Below are positions 21,661 to 33,600 of a DNA stretch of 64,000 bases, piece after piece (the first letter of the stretch is position 1; each line of letters begins with the position of its first letter). Below the pieces are notes generated by a model. The model did not search any database. It saw only the letters and a list, made by a program, of their open reading frames with translations, and was not told the origin of the DNA. This stretch comes from Isoetes taiwanensis (taxonomy: Eukaryota > Streptophyta > Lycopodiopsida > Isoetales > Isoetaceae). Location: the NCBI GenBank assembly GCA_021234155.1, contig JAJEKV010000013.1, positions 14,857,877-14,921,876 of the forward strand, given 5' to 3'. The translations under genes and the position numbers were made by a program.

Positions 21661-21867
21661 TAGCTTAGTGGTCAAGCTATTGGTAATGGTTGACTCCATC
21701 GAATGCCCAAAACCCGCTGACTATCATCGGATGCAAAAATAAAATAAAATAAATGAAAAGAAGAGAGGAGGCAGAGAATAATGGGAATCCAAATGGTAGT
21801 CAGTTATAGCACCTATCTATCCTACGGGCGCAAAACAAATGGCAATAGTGCAGGTTCAATTCCTGCA
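21661..21867 (+). other. Separated tRNA-like motifs
   Basis: TAGCTTAGTGG at 21661-21671 matches the box A consensus exactly. At 21849-21867 a complete T-arm-like hairpin occurs: TGCAG-GTTCAATT-CCTGCA pairing, containing GGTTCAATTCC, an exact box B. They are about 190 bases apart, too far for one ordinary tRNA. A better reading is two SINE-type or tRNA-derived fragments, the first with its own ruined box B. Confidence 0.4.
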
Positions 21868-21959
21868 TGTTCTTTCGCATCTCAAGGATGTTCAAAATTG
21901 AGATCTATTCGACTTAGCACAAAACTTCTTTTTTGTGGGTTGGAGAAGGCCGCCTTGAT

Positions 21960-22500
21960 AAATTTCTTGTATTTGTAAGCATTCTAGGGACTCGTCTTTG
22001 AAAAGGCTTCTTTGGAGGAGGGGAAATGGATGCACAAAATAAGGTCTTGGGAACAAAATACAAGGCCTGATATCTCTATGGGCATTTCTCTCGTGGACAT
22101 GTATTGGGGATGTGGATGTACTGAGAGGATACTCACCGGACATTTTGTGATTCCGTCAGAAAATGTGATATTATGGAGTGCAATGATAGGGTATACCCCA
22201 AAGATGCCAAAGTGCAATGAAGCTCATGGAAAAAAAATGATCAAAATGATCTGAATGCAGATAAGCGGCCATTTATTTCTCTCCTGTCTGCATGCAGCCA
22301 TGCATGCCTCATGGATTGAAGGTTGTTATTACTTCATCTGAATGAGCAGCGACTATGGCATTGGACCAATTGCTTGGACAAGCAGGTTACCTGGATGAAG
22401 TAGCAGAGCTTGTTGACACTAAGTCATTAGAGCCAAGCGTTGTTATCTGGATGACTGTCCTTAGTTCTCGTGGTGTGAAGCGCATGTCATATTTAGCGCC
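21960..22500 (+). pseudogene. PPR protein pseudogene, second piece
   Basis: Pieces in order: LEEGKWMHKIRSWEQ, RPDISMGISLVDMYWGCGC, NVILWSAMIGYTP, then out of frame FLSCLHAAMHA, MSSDYGIGP, GQAGYLDEVAELVDT and SLEPSVVIWMTVLSS. These correspond to the closing PLS and E-type motifs of a PPR protein (..SLVDMYGKCG..; ..NVILWSAMIGGY..; ..LLSACSHA..; ..YGI.P..EHY..MVDLLG.AG.LDEA..; ..VVW..LLS..). Many frameshifts. Order and strand are compatible with the 3' half of the gene whose 5' part is at 17440-18250. Confidence 0.82.
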
Positions 22501-25136
22501 AATGGATCAGTTATTAGTGCGTTTATAAATGTGGACTTTTGTTTAGGTAGTTGTTTGTTGGCTTCTATTTTGATATCTCATCTCATCAATCTGCAACATT
22601 CTTTTGAATTGTATCACTTGCACTCATCGTATATTCTTAATTCTTTCATTGATATCAGGCAAGCAATTAAGTTGCAACAGGCTGCATAAAGTATCCAAGC
22701 TTGTAAAGGTAATGCCCTTCTATTTCTTTGTTTCAAGTTGTAATTATGCTTGAGGAGTAAAATAGCATAATTAGAAAATACACAATAATTAGAAAATACA
22801 CAATGTAAATTTTTATTTGCAGTTTTTTGTTTATTCTTTTTATATTTCTTTTCGATTGGCCTATCATGTGCATATCAAACAATGCTTTTTGTGCTGCATT
22901 ATCGAGGTCAGGAATTGATAGTATTTTGCACTATGGCTTTTCTCTCTAACCATAGCTATATTCTTTATGAGGCAACCGTAGTTACTAAGCAGGAAGATCT
23001 TAGTAAAGGTTACATAGTTGTTATTAATGATGGACCTCAACGATGTAATTGAATAATCCTATTTTGAGTTTTGTCTTCCTCATTCTCGTTCTTTCTTCTT
23101 TCTAGGCCAATTGGTCTACAACCTCTATGTCCATTTGATGGAAGGAAGACAAATAGACTAGCCTCCTGGTTAACTACCAAAAGGTTCCAAAAGAACATTA
23201 TTTTTCATATGGGCAAGTTCTTCATGGCAATAATCATGAGCTAAATTTATGGTAAGAAATAGGAGTTGATATTTATGATAAGCATTAGAGACTGGAAAAG
23301 TGATCTGTATTGGTTGGTAGCTGTCTTGGAAGAAGATCAATGATTAAGAAGAAAAGCATTCAAACTTCATGAGGAGTTGTACACAGATTGGCTTCTGGAT
23401 CTGCTAAACAGGGGCAAAGAACTTAGGGCGTGAGGACTTCGAAAAGAATAACATGAGGATTCAAGTTTACAAAGCCATTGCCTTGTACTAAAAGAAATGA
23501 GAAATGTATAAAAAAAATGCTAAGCTGATATAAGTGCCTGAATGTCAGATCATGCTTCTGCCATGGTAGCATATTTTTGTCAAACCTTTAGAATTAGATG
23601 GCTCTTCTGCTCTTGGTGCCAAAAGACTAAGGTTTAAACTTAACAAACTATTTATGTAGCTCTTGCACTTATTGGGGCCTGCAAACTGCAGTTTGCATCC
23701 AAGAGTACAATAATCAAGCTTCCTTGAAGCTGAAGAATTGCTATAGAGTTTGTTGTAGCCAAATCTAACGACGTCGTAACATGCATACCTCTCAACATCT
23801 TAGCCATTTTTTGACTTATTTCGTAAGGATCCAATGATTCTACTATGTAGGCATTCATGGCATTCTTTCTACTATGCGATATGGAATGTGTTCCTCACAC
23901 TTTGCCCCAAGCATGCCTAATTTTTTTTTTTTTTCATTTTTATTTTGGTTCTATGCCACAATTTAAATACGATTTTATAAGCCACGTGTGGAACTAGCAA
24001 TGGAATAGAAAATCGGCATTGTATATCTGCCAGATTAACCAGAGCCCCTGTCTACACTGCATATATCGGATATACGTCAAAAGCACCTGTTCTTCAAGCC
24101 CAAAAGTTAAAAACTCTTAGATGGCGGCAAGTTGCAACCTGCCAAGTTTAAGCAAGGAGAACTATTCTTGCAATCATTTTTTAAAGTTAAAACCCAGACG
24201 ACATTCATGGTGGGATACTGACACTGGAAAGAAATTGGGTTTTGAAAAGCTTTTAGGTTTCACTTCTTTTAGATTAGACTGAGCTTCGATTCCACTGAAC
24301 CTCTTTGATTTTGCTTGCTACAAGAATTGCAGCATCTATTACACCTTTTAGACAATCATCATAATCAAGAACAATCAGGCCCATGGATCAATGCTGATCC
24401 ACAATCTGCTGATGCAATATTTTTGCAGAAAAAGAATGAAAAGGAAGCAAAAGAAGAAAAGAAAATATGTATTCCCTGCTATTTCTGTGATAAAAGAAGC
24501 AAAAGAAGAAGCGATGGATTCACAACAATACCCTGGTGGAGACCTAAGACGCAAGTGAGTCTTTATAATTTGGAAGCCCATTCCAAGTAGATATACCCAT
24601 GCAAATGCTGCTTGCCCATTCCAATTAGACTTGTGCGAGGAGCAAGCATGCATGGATCAAAAACATCAATATGTATCTAAAACAAGAATGGTATGATTAT
24701 TGTGGCTCGTCTGTTCTTCTTTTAGAATGTGGCTATACATGTCATAAAGGAACCTTATGTTTTTTTTCTCTAGATTCTTTTAGCATACGAAGATTCTTTA
24801 GCATTTTTTGCAACATTGTCTTGCGCCCTAATTGACACTCTAGTCAAAATTCCTTAAGTAGTTTGCTTATAACTTTGTTTTCATGAAGGAACATGAAGAT
24901 ATAGGTAATTGATCATAATGTTAAAGCTTTGAATCTATCAATTAAAATGAAATGTAAGTAATTGAACTTGTAGATCTCAACTTGATTGCTCACTCAAATG
25001 CTCAATTAATGAAAACGTTAGAATAAGAGAAGTTTAGCATCCAAGACTGTAATGTTCATGGAGGGGAATTGCATGTCCTAGGACATTTTCTCCACAAGTT
25101 TGGAACCAAAGAACTGCCGCAATAAAACAAGAACAC
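22501..25136. other. AT-rich intergenic DNA
   Basis: No gene recognised. The ORF at 24315-24590 is Lys/Glu-rich low complexity (EKEAKEEKK) with no domain. A T15 run is near 23922. A short duplicated phrase, AATTAGAAAATACACAAT, occurs at about 22770-22803. Confidence 0.5.
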
Positions 25137-25257
25137 CATGTCACACATCAAAAACGATGCCCACATCCTCCTTAAAACCCCCCATAAAAACCCCCTCAAA
25201 ATCCCCCTTTTTGTGAAATAGCAATGATTTTCAGAAACGGGGCATTTGGCCACATTC

Positions 25258-25790
25258 CCCCCTTTGTGATTTTGTAGATTAGTATCCTCTTATTTGAAGT
25301 TTTTTCTATATCCCCTATTGCCATATGTAATATTCGTACCCCATTTCTTGCAACTAATATTCATACCCCTTTCCTCAACAATCCCCCTTTTGTGATTTTG
25401 TAGTTTCATATCCCCTTACTCAAAACTTTCTTCATTTATACCCCATTTCTACATATACAATATTCGTACCCCATTTCTTGCAACCACTATTCATACCCCT
25501 TTTCTCAACAATCCCCCTTTTGTGATTTTGTAGTTTGATATCCCCTTACTCGAAAATTTCTTCATTTGTACCCCATTCCATATGTGCGTACCCCGTTAAA
25601 ACAATCAATGTTCATACCCCATTATGACAACAATCCCCCCTTTGTGATATATATCCTCCTATCAAAAATTCTTTCAGTTCTACTCTGTTTCTACATGAAA
25701 TGTGTTCCCCGTTTCCATATGCAACAATCCCCCATTTCCATTTGCAATGTCTTACCCTGTTCCCTATTTCTGCAACTCCCCCTTTCTATT
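25258..25790 (+). repeat. C-rich minisatellite, period about 126 bp (left array)
   Basis: About four units mark their starts with CCCCCTTTTGTGATTTTGTAG near 25259, 25384, 25513 and (degenerate) 25635. Each contains ATATCCCCTTA, TTCGTACCCCATTTCTTGCA and ATTCATACCCCTT. On this strand it is a chain of CCCC blocks separated by AT-rich words, with strong C/G strand asymmetry. Confidence 0.85.
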
Positions 25791-25796
25791 TTATAG

Positions 25797-25896
25797 GCTA
25801 ATATCCTCTTATCATGGCATGTTAATGTCTATAACTCGTAAAATTAGCTAATATCCTCTTATCATGGCATGTTAATGTCTATAACTCGTAAAATTA
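25797..25896. repeat. 50-bp perfect tandem duplication
   Basis: The unit GCTAATATCCTCTTATCATG... at 25797-25846 is repeated without a visible change at 25847-25896, followed by a third start (GCTCTATACC). Recent slippage. Confidence 0.95.
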
Positions 25897-25945
25897 GCTC
25901 TATACCATGCTGTAAAATTAGATGGGTAACAAACAACGTAAGCCA

Positions 25946-26842
25946 AGAATTAAAGTTAGATATTGAGCATGCCCTTCTAATAGATCCAAAGTGGATATAT
26001 TAGCCAAATTGTTACATAAAACCTGCTTTATTGGGAACAAAAGCTGCATGATTGACCATAGCTTTAAGTGATGTAAGGTAGATTGTCCAGCGCATGGAAC
26101 AACAAAGCCATGCATTATATCACTTCAAACAATTAACCAACTCCAATTATCACTTCGAACACGGATCTAGTGATGATAACAATCTAGATACAGACCATAT
26201 AGACTGCTAATTATTGATCATTCACAAATCTTGCTACCCAAATGACATTTCTGCCAGTTCCAAGTGCATGGACATTCCACAATAAGCAAATCCAGTTTCA
26301 TGCTTTGGGCACGAAAACAATGTGAGATAAAGAATAAGATACCGCTAACGATGAAATGTTGCTCTTCAGAAATGCAGGTCTGTGATCCACCAAAGCTGCA
26401 AAAGATCAAACAAAATTTAGTACAGATCCTTAAATGATCTTGCTAGTGGAGAAACAAATGCCAAAAGAAAACTATTATTTCTTATCGGAATCTACATGCA
26501 TCAACTAGCAGATTTTGATGCGTTCATGAGGTTAAATGGACAGCATAATGCTCAAGAAAATTCATAGTGAAAGCTAACCTACACTGCATGCCGTTGCCTA
26601 GAATTAAAGCTAGAAAAGAGGAGCATGCCCTTTTATAGATCCAAAGTGGATATATTAGCCAAACTGTTACATAAAACCTGCTTTATTGGGAACAAAAGCT
26701 GCATGATTGACCATTGCTTTAAGTAATGTAAGGTAGATTGTCCAGCGGATAGAACAACAAAGCCATGCATTATATCACTTCAAACAATTAACCAACTCCT
26801 ATTATCATTCGAACATGGAACTAGTGATGATAACAATCTAGA
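25946..26842. repeat. 243-bp direct duplication, copies 654 bp apart
   Basis: 25946-26188 and 26600-26842 share long identical stretches (for example GATCCAAAGTGGATATATTA, CTGCTTTATTGGGAACAAAA, GTAAGGTAGATTGTCCAGCG, CACTTCAAACAATTAACCAA). I see about 20 differences, so the duplication is moderately recent. The 411 bp between is single copy. Confidence 0.9.
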
Positions 26843-26924
26843 GTATATCTGCTAAATGTTGCTCGTTGCGTGCCACTATTGACAAAATGAAGCCATTGTA
26901 CATTTCCAGCAAGATTAAGCACTT

Positions 26925-27900
26925 ACGTTTTGATAGCCCATTCCAGCTGATTAAAAGCCGTTCTCGCCTTTATGTTTTTGGGCAACTCCACGAAAAAAAA
27001 TTCACCATTACTGTAAATACTATGTGAACTCGCCACAAAGCGTCGGGGAAGACCAATTGCATCTAAAGCGGAAGCGACGGACTTTGAAGTAAAATCAAGC
27101 TCAAGGAGTCTTCGAGTCTATAGCATATTAGCCCACGACCCGTCTTTGAGGTCATTCTTGCCAATCACATTACGAGTTGAACAAAAATGATCAATTAGGT
27201 TGTGGGTGCGATCTGAGAAACAAAATACCGGGATGTACATATGTAAAAAGGAGATGGTAAAATGCAAACAAAACTTAATTCTCTAATGGAAATAAATCGA
27301 GTTTAGATCTCACCTCTTCAAATCAAAGCGCTTGCGGGGACATAATCTGAGAGGCTACCAAGTCATAGATTTCTCATTTGTGAAGAGGGGCCATAATAAT
27401 CTGGCGATCAGGTATTAATTGACATATAGAGAACGACATTAAATTCGCTTCTTGTTTTCTTTTGTGGGCAAAAGATGAATTCATACAAATGAATAACACA
27501 CCCAATATTTTATTGTTTGCCAATTGGTCACCAAATTGCACCTTCCCTTTGTTGACACATGTTAAAAGACGAAAATCAACATTCAGATGTGAGCCTTGCC
27601 AATTAGTTTTAACATTGTGAACACGATAGCTTGCCATCAAAGAAGACCATTGAGGCGACTATCTAGAAGAATGAAAGCAAATTTCGGTGCGACCGGCATG
27701 ACCATCGATGAGTTGGTAGTGAACAATGACAAAAGCCAAAACTAAACATGCAAAATCGATTAAGCAACCCAAAGCCAAAACTGAGTCTGATGCATACAAT
27801 AGCTCTAAATGTTATATGTGGACAGAACGCAACCCTGATACTGTCACACAAGACCGCATCATAGAAAACACTTCCACAAATAAAATGTAGTTTTGAAGGC
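26925..27900 (-). pseudogene. Unidentified multi-exon coding remnant inside the TIR element
   Basis: The minus strand has exon-like stretches with good donors. 27640-27374 reads YRVHNVKTNWQGSHLNVDFR, LLTCVNKGKVQFGDQLANN, SFAHKRKQEANLMSFSICQL and IPDRQIIMAPLHK, then a stop, and reaches a GTGAGA donor near 27314. 27220-26928 reads DRTHNLIDHFCSTRNVIGKN, DLKDGSWANML, a stop, LLELDFTSKSVASALDAIG, LPRRFVASSHSIYSNGEFF and FVELPKNIKARTAFNQLEWA, ending at GTAAGT near 26926. This looks like a real protein of an unknown family broken by stops, probably host gene exons captured by the element. I cannot name it. Confidence 0.45.
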
Positions 27901-28039
27901 AAAGTCTCATCGTCTTGATTGCTGCAATTATCTCAGCACATGAGATGTTCGGACACAAACATGCATGCCATAGCCTGTTCTACAGTCTTTATAGGAGCGA
28001 ATCCATGCTCAATTTATGACTTGTCTCTTCATCCCCCCA

Positions 28040-28680
28040 TTCTAAATTGCAATCCCTCGATTACGCCATCATTACCCCTACTAAACCTACTACCCCATTT
28101 CTTCTCATCTCGCGTTCTAAATTGCAATCCCCCATTACTCCCTCATTACCCCTACTAACCTTGACTACCCCATTTCTCGTCATCTACCATTCTTCATTTT
28201 TTTAGTAGACATCCCCATGTTCTAAATTACAATCCCCCATTACTCCCTCATTACCCCTACTAACCATGACTACCCCATTTTCGTCATCCCCATTTCTACA
28301 TTTTTTTAGTAGAAATCCCCATGTTCTATATTGCAATCCCCCTATTACTCCCTTACTTACCCATAATACCCCTGATTACCCCATTTCTCATCATCCTCCA
28401 TTTTTCATTTTTCTACAGAAAATCCCCATGTTTTAAATTGCAATCCCCCATTACTCCCTCATTAACCCTACTAACCATGACTACCCCATTTCTCCTCATC
28501 CCCATTCTTCATTTTTTTAGTAGAAATCCCCATGTTCTAAATTGCAATCCCCTTATTACTCCCTCATTACCTCCAATACCCTTGACTACCCCATTTCTCC
28601 TCATCCCCATTCTTCATTTTTTACAAAAAATCCCCATATTCAAAATTGCAATCCCCCCGTTACTCCCTCAATACCCCTAA
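28040..28680 (+). repeat. C-rich minisatellite, period about 104-107 bp (right array)
   Basis: The word ATCCCCATGTTCTAAATTG recurs at about 28213, 28317, 28424, 28528 and 28632. Each is followed by CAATCCCCCATTACTCCCTC, ATTACCCCTACTAACC, ATGACTACCCCATTTCT and CATTCTTCATTTTTTTAGTA. A shorter, 64-bp spacing holds at the left edge. It shares TACCCCATTTCT with the left array. Confidence 0.88.
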
Positions 28681-28792
28681 CATAGAACTAAAATTCCCTT
28701 CTCCACAAAAGATTATCCTTTGCTCCTCAATTCTCCATTTCCAAAAGGGGGTATTTTAAGGAGGATGTGGGCATTGTTTTTGATGTGTCATG

Positions 28793-29236
28793 TTGCGTGT
28801 GCTTAATTTCTACTTAAGGGAAGGAAATTCTCCATATAATTGACACTCTTTGATAGAAGGTCAAGAAAGTTATGAGACATGTCAAAAAGGTTATGCCACT
28901 TGTGGTTTTTTTTTCAACTTAAGGAAAAGAAAATTTCAATATAAGGCACGCATTGATAGAAGGTCATGGGCACCTTGTCAAAAAGGTTATGCCACTTGCT
29001 CATAAGCATTGCTTGCACGTGTAAGTTAACACGTGTTGCACTTGCATGTTTCAATCGTTATAGTAAGTCTAAGAGAAGTTGAAATTTACCATGTTGGATG
29101 AGTATACCTAAAGGCCAAGAACTATGGAAATTTGTGTAAGCATTGTACAAATTCGTATGTTCAACTTTCTACCCTTTCTTAACTCCTTGAATAAATTGTT
29201 TGAAGTGTTCATGCTTGTAGTGAAAAAGAGAAAGCA
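28793..29236. other. Upstream flank of the GDSL gene
   Basis: AT-rich. It contains a diverged duplication of AAGGTCA(A/T)G...CAAAAAGGTTATGCCACTTG at about 28857-28900 and 28960-29000. No TATA box stands out. Confidence 0.45.
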
Positions 29237-30679
29237 ATGGATTCTATTGTGGTTCTATCTATGATGGCTTTATTCATTGGAAAGGGAAATGCACATTTTT
29301 TTCACTTTCGACCACCATCTAATCCCCCACCTTCAGCACCCTCCTATAATTCAAATTGTCCTCCTGGGTTTTTTGTATTAGGTGACTCTCTTTCTGATGT
29401 GGGAAATGTTGAAGCAGCTTTTCCAAAAAGAGCTGCATCATATTATTCACCCTATGGAGTTTCTTATTTCCAAAAGCCAACTGGAAGATTTTCTGATGGC
29501 CGACTTCCAATTGATTTTTTTGGTAAGACTTAACTTTGATCTATTTTTTAGGATTTAATTTCTAATGCTAAGCTTGTTTGTATAGCTCAAGCTTTCCAGT
29601 ATCCACTTATTGATCCTTATTTTAAAAATATATATATCCTGATTACAAAAGAGGGGTAAACTTTGCTGTTGGTGGAGCAACTTCGCAAAACACTACTAAT
29701 CAGGTCCCAATATATTTTCTTATACAAGTCGACCAAGTACTTCATTTCAGAAATAATGTGCTCTCTAATGGTATGTGTATTCTAACTTTATTACTTGGCC
29801 TCAAAGTAGTATGTACTTACCAATATATGTTGTGTGTTTAAAGTTATAGCAGGAACTAGCTTGCCTGATTCAACATTCTTCAAAAAGGCTTTGTACATGA
29901 TAGAAATAGGTGGAAATGACATAGTAGAGGCGTTTATATATTCTAGATATAATGTAACACAGGTGATCTCTATCACAATTCCTAAGGTTATTGCGCAAAT
30001 AAGTCGTGGAATTGAGGTACTAGTTCAATTTTACTGAAGCTTAACTAATCATTTTAGGTTCTAACATGCATTTCATCAGGTGTTATATAGCAATGATGCA
30101 AGCAAATTCATGGTTTTTAACATTCCTGCTCAAGGTTGTTCTGCAATCGTATTGACTTTATTCCAATCATCAAACCCTAATGATTATGATTCATTAGGAT
30201 GTTTAATATGGTATAATAACCTCATCAAGTTGTATAACTCACAACTTAAAAGTCTAGTGCAAAGTTTACGCACTACAATGTCAAATGCCACAATAATCTA
30301 CGTCGATTACTATGGAGCCAACATTGAAATTTTAAGCAACCCAACGACATATGGTAAGACATTTAAGACAATTAATTAACACTAATACGAATGGTTATTT
30401 GACAATGCTTTTCTTCTATTTTCTGTAGATTTCAAAAATAGCACCAAGTTAAATGCTTGTTGTGGCATCGGTGGTACATACAATTATAACCCTTCATCGA
30501 CATGTGGCTTGGCTTCAGTGCCAATGTGTTCCAATCCTAGCGAGTACACAAATTGGGATGGAGTACACTTTACTCAAGCATTTTACAAACAAGTGTCTCT
30601 TCTCTTCTTGAATGGGAACTTTACAGAGCCAGGCATTAACCTCGCAAAAGAATGCTCCCTGAATTTTGCGAGCTTTTAA
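29237..30679 (+). CDS. GDSL-motif lipase/esterase, one frameshift
   Basis: A member of the secreted SGNH hydrolase family that cleaves acyl esters of lipids or cutin-type substrates. Exons 29237-29522, 29586-29770, 29850-30016, 30080-30353 and 30429-30679 join in phase except inside exon two, giving about 387 residues, the usual size. The N-terminus is hydrophobic (IVVLSMMALFIG), a likely signal peptide. Block I is FVLGDSLSDVGN (catalytic Ser), block II GVNFAVGGAT, block III IEIGGNDI (Gly and Asn of the oxyanion hole), block V WDGVHFT (Asp/His). All catalytic residues are present. Exon two needs a one-base-missing (or two-extra) shift between DPYFKN and DYKRGVNF, exactly at an (AT)n run near 29626, so it is either a very young pseudogene or a sequencing slip. 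No partner genes nearby. Confidence 0.88.
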
Positions 30680-33600
30680 ATGCAAGCATTGCAAACCAAA
30701 TAGATAAATGAATATATACATCTATACCTACTGTATTTTTCTATACCTGTATTTTTCTAATTACAATCATTTAGGGAAATGTACAATGTTTGTGTAAAAT
30801 TTTAGCTTATCCAGAAATGGGTGTACAAATATTTGATCATATCTTTGCCAGAGGAAAAAGGGGGATCCCAAATATAAAAAAATTTCAAGGGGCTTTTTTG
30901 ACTATCAATAATAGTTCAATGACCACTTGAGAGAATATATGAAAAATATGTTATTTTCTTCTCAATAATAGTTGGACTCAAACTTGAATTCAGGTGATTG
31001 AGCTCTACGAGCGATTTGAGCATGGAATATGTAAGTTCAAATCTCTGCACTCCTTATCATCTCCTTATTGTGCAAAGAGTCCCTTTTGATTTCTTAGTAA
31101 GCTTTTCTTTTTCTTCATATTGGCTCAATTTGATTATAAATACTCTTTCAAGCATTATTAGAATGCGTGGAGTTGCTCATGCCGAAAATTACCTAAAATG
31201 TTGCTATTCGTAATCACAGATATTGAAAGCGTATATGTGATAAATTGCATAAAGAAACAATGGCCCATCCATCACATTTGGATTTAAAAGCTCTACAAAT
31301 GTGCATATTGAATGAAATGGGACTTTCATGGACTTTAACAAATATCTCAAAGTAGTAAAAACTCTAAAGAACCTATAGAAATTGAATTGAGTTTTAACAT
31401 GCATGGAGATCAAGAGGTCCCGTACTGTTATGGCACAGAGCTCAGGGAAGTGATCCATGATGAAAGGGCTACAGAAAATAAAGGGCAAGGCTATAAAATT
31501 GAATTGGCCATTAATAGACTCCAAAGTAAACCAGCGCTACCTTATAACTTTAATTAAAAGCTAAGATTTTTTGGAGAAAGGATATTTATCTTCAACAAAA
31601 ATCAAGTCTATAAAATGAAAAGCCAACTTCAAAACACCATAACTATGTGACCAATGATCAGAATGGGGCCATCTTTACTTTCTGAAAATCTTGTAGAGTC
31701 TTGTTTCAGAATTGGGGTGGCACCATTTATAACTTTTTTTATGATTTGGGACTGCACGCAGAGATATGCAAGAATTGTTCCTTTAAGGGGGAAGAACAAC
31801 GATCAAGGGAAGGACAACCAGAGGAGGATAAGGAGAAGGTAAACAGAAGGGGTGGATGGGAGCGTGATTCTAATATCTTCTGAGATCAGTTACTAGATAG
31901 GAGGTTGCGGCGATTGAAATAATGTTGATCGAGATCCATAGGCCTGATACCTTATCTTTAAGCCATAGCCAGACTTCCTAGCCAGTTGGTTAGAGCTGGA
32001 TCTATGAGACTCAAGATTGACTGGAAGCTAGTGAATTTGCCATAGACTCCTTCAATTACTTTCAAATCCTTGAGCTCCTATGCTTTCTATAGATAAGCCT
32101 TTTCATCATCTTGCTCTTACATTATCTCTCAATCTTTTAGACTTCATACTTTTTTTTTAAGGAGTTAAACTTTATTCAATATCCCAAGAAAATACATGTA
32201 TAATTGTAGAGGTAGGAATAAAATCTTAGCAGATAAAGATAATCCACTGAGTAGAGCAACCCGTCAATGCAAGAGATGATATATCCAAAAATTCCTCAAA
32301 AATCAAGCGTTTCTCCTCAGGAGCAAGCTACGAACATAGGTACGCCTTTATCAATCTATCTCGTGACTCATAAAGAACTTGGTCAACAATAATTATTAAG
32401 CCCTTGAAGATACACCACCGCCGCCTTTTCCAGATATAGGTCTTGGATTATCTAGCTGACTAGAGCTAGAGCCATGAAAGGACTGTAAAGTCACAAAAGG
32501 ATTGTAACTTTTAATGGGTTGTTATGCCTAGAATGCAAAAGCCATCGGAATTGATGCAAAAATCCTGCGATATGACCTAAAACAATTGGAGAAGATACAA
32601 AGAAAGCTTTTCTTTCTGTAACATGGTAACTTATCCTTCTCTTTTTCTTTTCCTGCCTTTGCAATACTTACCAATCAACAATATCCTGTTTTGTTCAGCA
32701 TCTTTATGTAGAGGCTGGTACTGCTAGAGAGAAATTGTGATGGAAAAGCAAGACCAATCTCGTTGAAGGCTTGAATAGTTGGTTTGAGGAATATGTTGAG
32801 ATCGAAAGGGACGAAAGACATATAAAATTTGAGCTTGATGATAAGAAACGTAAGCTGGGCTATGGCAGAAAACAGAATAGAGTGATTAGGGTTATTTTGA
32901 TAAATATCAGAAATATCGGGGTATTTTGACATATAAGGAAAAATACAGGGGCAATTTTATAATTTTTCCTTCTTAAAATCATTTCGAAAAGGGGTATTTG
33001 CTTAAGTTGTCATGGATAGACAGATTATAAAATACTTGGTCGTCTGCTTCATAAATTGGGAATCGGAACTTAAAAAATGATTGGGTGGATCTGCGCTGGA
33101 AAATCTCTCCAGTACCTGACTTGTATACCTTGCTTTGAGTTATGGGAAGGCTAAAATGCCCTGAGTTATAGGCAAATATTTTTAGTGGCCCCGGCGAGCC
33201 AGTTGGCTACACATTTATATATTTCATAAAATAGTTGGCCACGCTAGAGTAGGATGCATTCTCACCATGACCAAAGGGTGGTGGCCAATTCAAAACACTA
33301 ACTTATTAAATTCACTCCGTACGCGGCCAATTCGATTTTTTTTTTTTTTAATATTCAAACCTGTAGAGCGTAGCCATTCCAAAATATTGTGACGCACTAG
33401 CAACTTGTTATAGTGGCTATTTAAGCATAGAATAATTTTATATTTCTAGGATTATGGCCAGGCTCTATACTGCCCAAGCATAGGGACATAATTTTACCAC
33501 TTATAGGGGGCTAAAAGTTTTTTGAGCTTAGCCCTAAAAGTCTAAAGGCCCAAGGTACATAGTGGCCAATATTTTATGCCTCGTCAAATATATGGAGAGA

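Larger units (their letters stand above)
25137..28792. mobile_element. 3.66-kb TIR-bounded element carrying exon remnants
   Basis: The left end 25137-25178 (CATG(T)CACACATCAAAAAC, ATGCCCACATCCTCCTTAAA) is the inverted complement of the right end 28754-28792 (TTTAAGGAGGATGTGGGCAT, GTTTTTGATGTG(T)CATG): about 40 bp with two or three differences. Inside, just next to each end, are C-rich minisatellite arrays that share TACCCCATTTCT. The centre holds a 243-bp direct duplication and minus-strand exon-like pieces. No transposase is visible, so it would be non-autonomous. No target-site duplication could be recognised. The Mutator-like (Pack-MULE) interpretation is inference. Confidence 0.6.

Noticed and set aside
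24315-24653. Overlapping ORFs on both strands
   Set aside because: Lys/Glu-rich low complexity on one strand gives Phe/Leu-rich mirror coding on the other; no family signature.
27663-27902. 79-codon minus-strand ORF as a separate gene
   Set aside because: Composition is Phe/Cys-rich without a domain; it adjoins the better-supported exon remnants but cannot be joined to them by clear splice sites.
25258-28680. Regularly spaced C-rich repeats considered as CRISPR-like arrays
   Set aside because: Periods of 104-130 bp, whole-unit similarity rather than short repeats with unique spacers, and a plant nuclear context; these are minisatellites.
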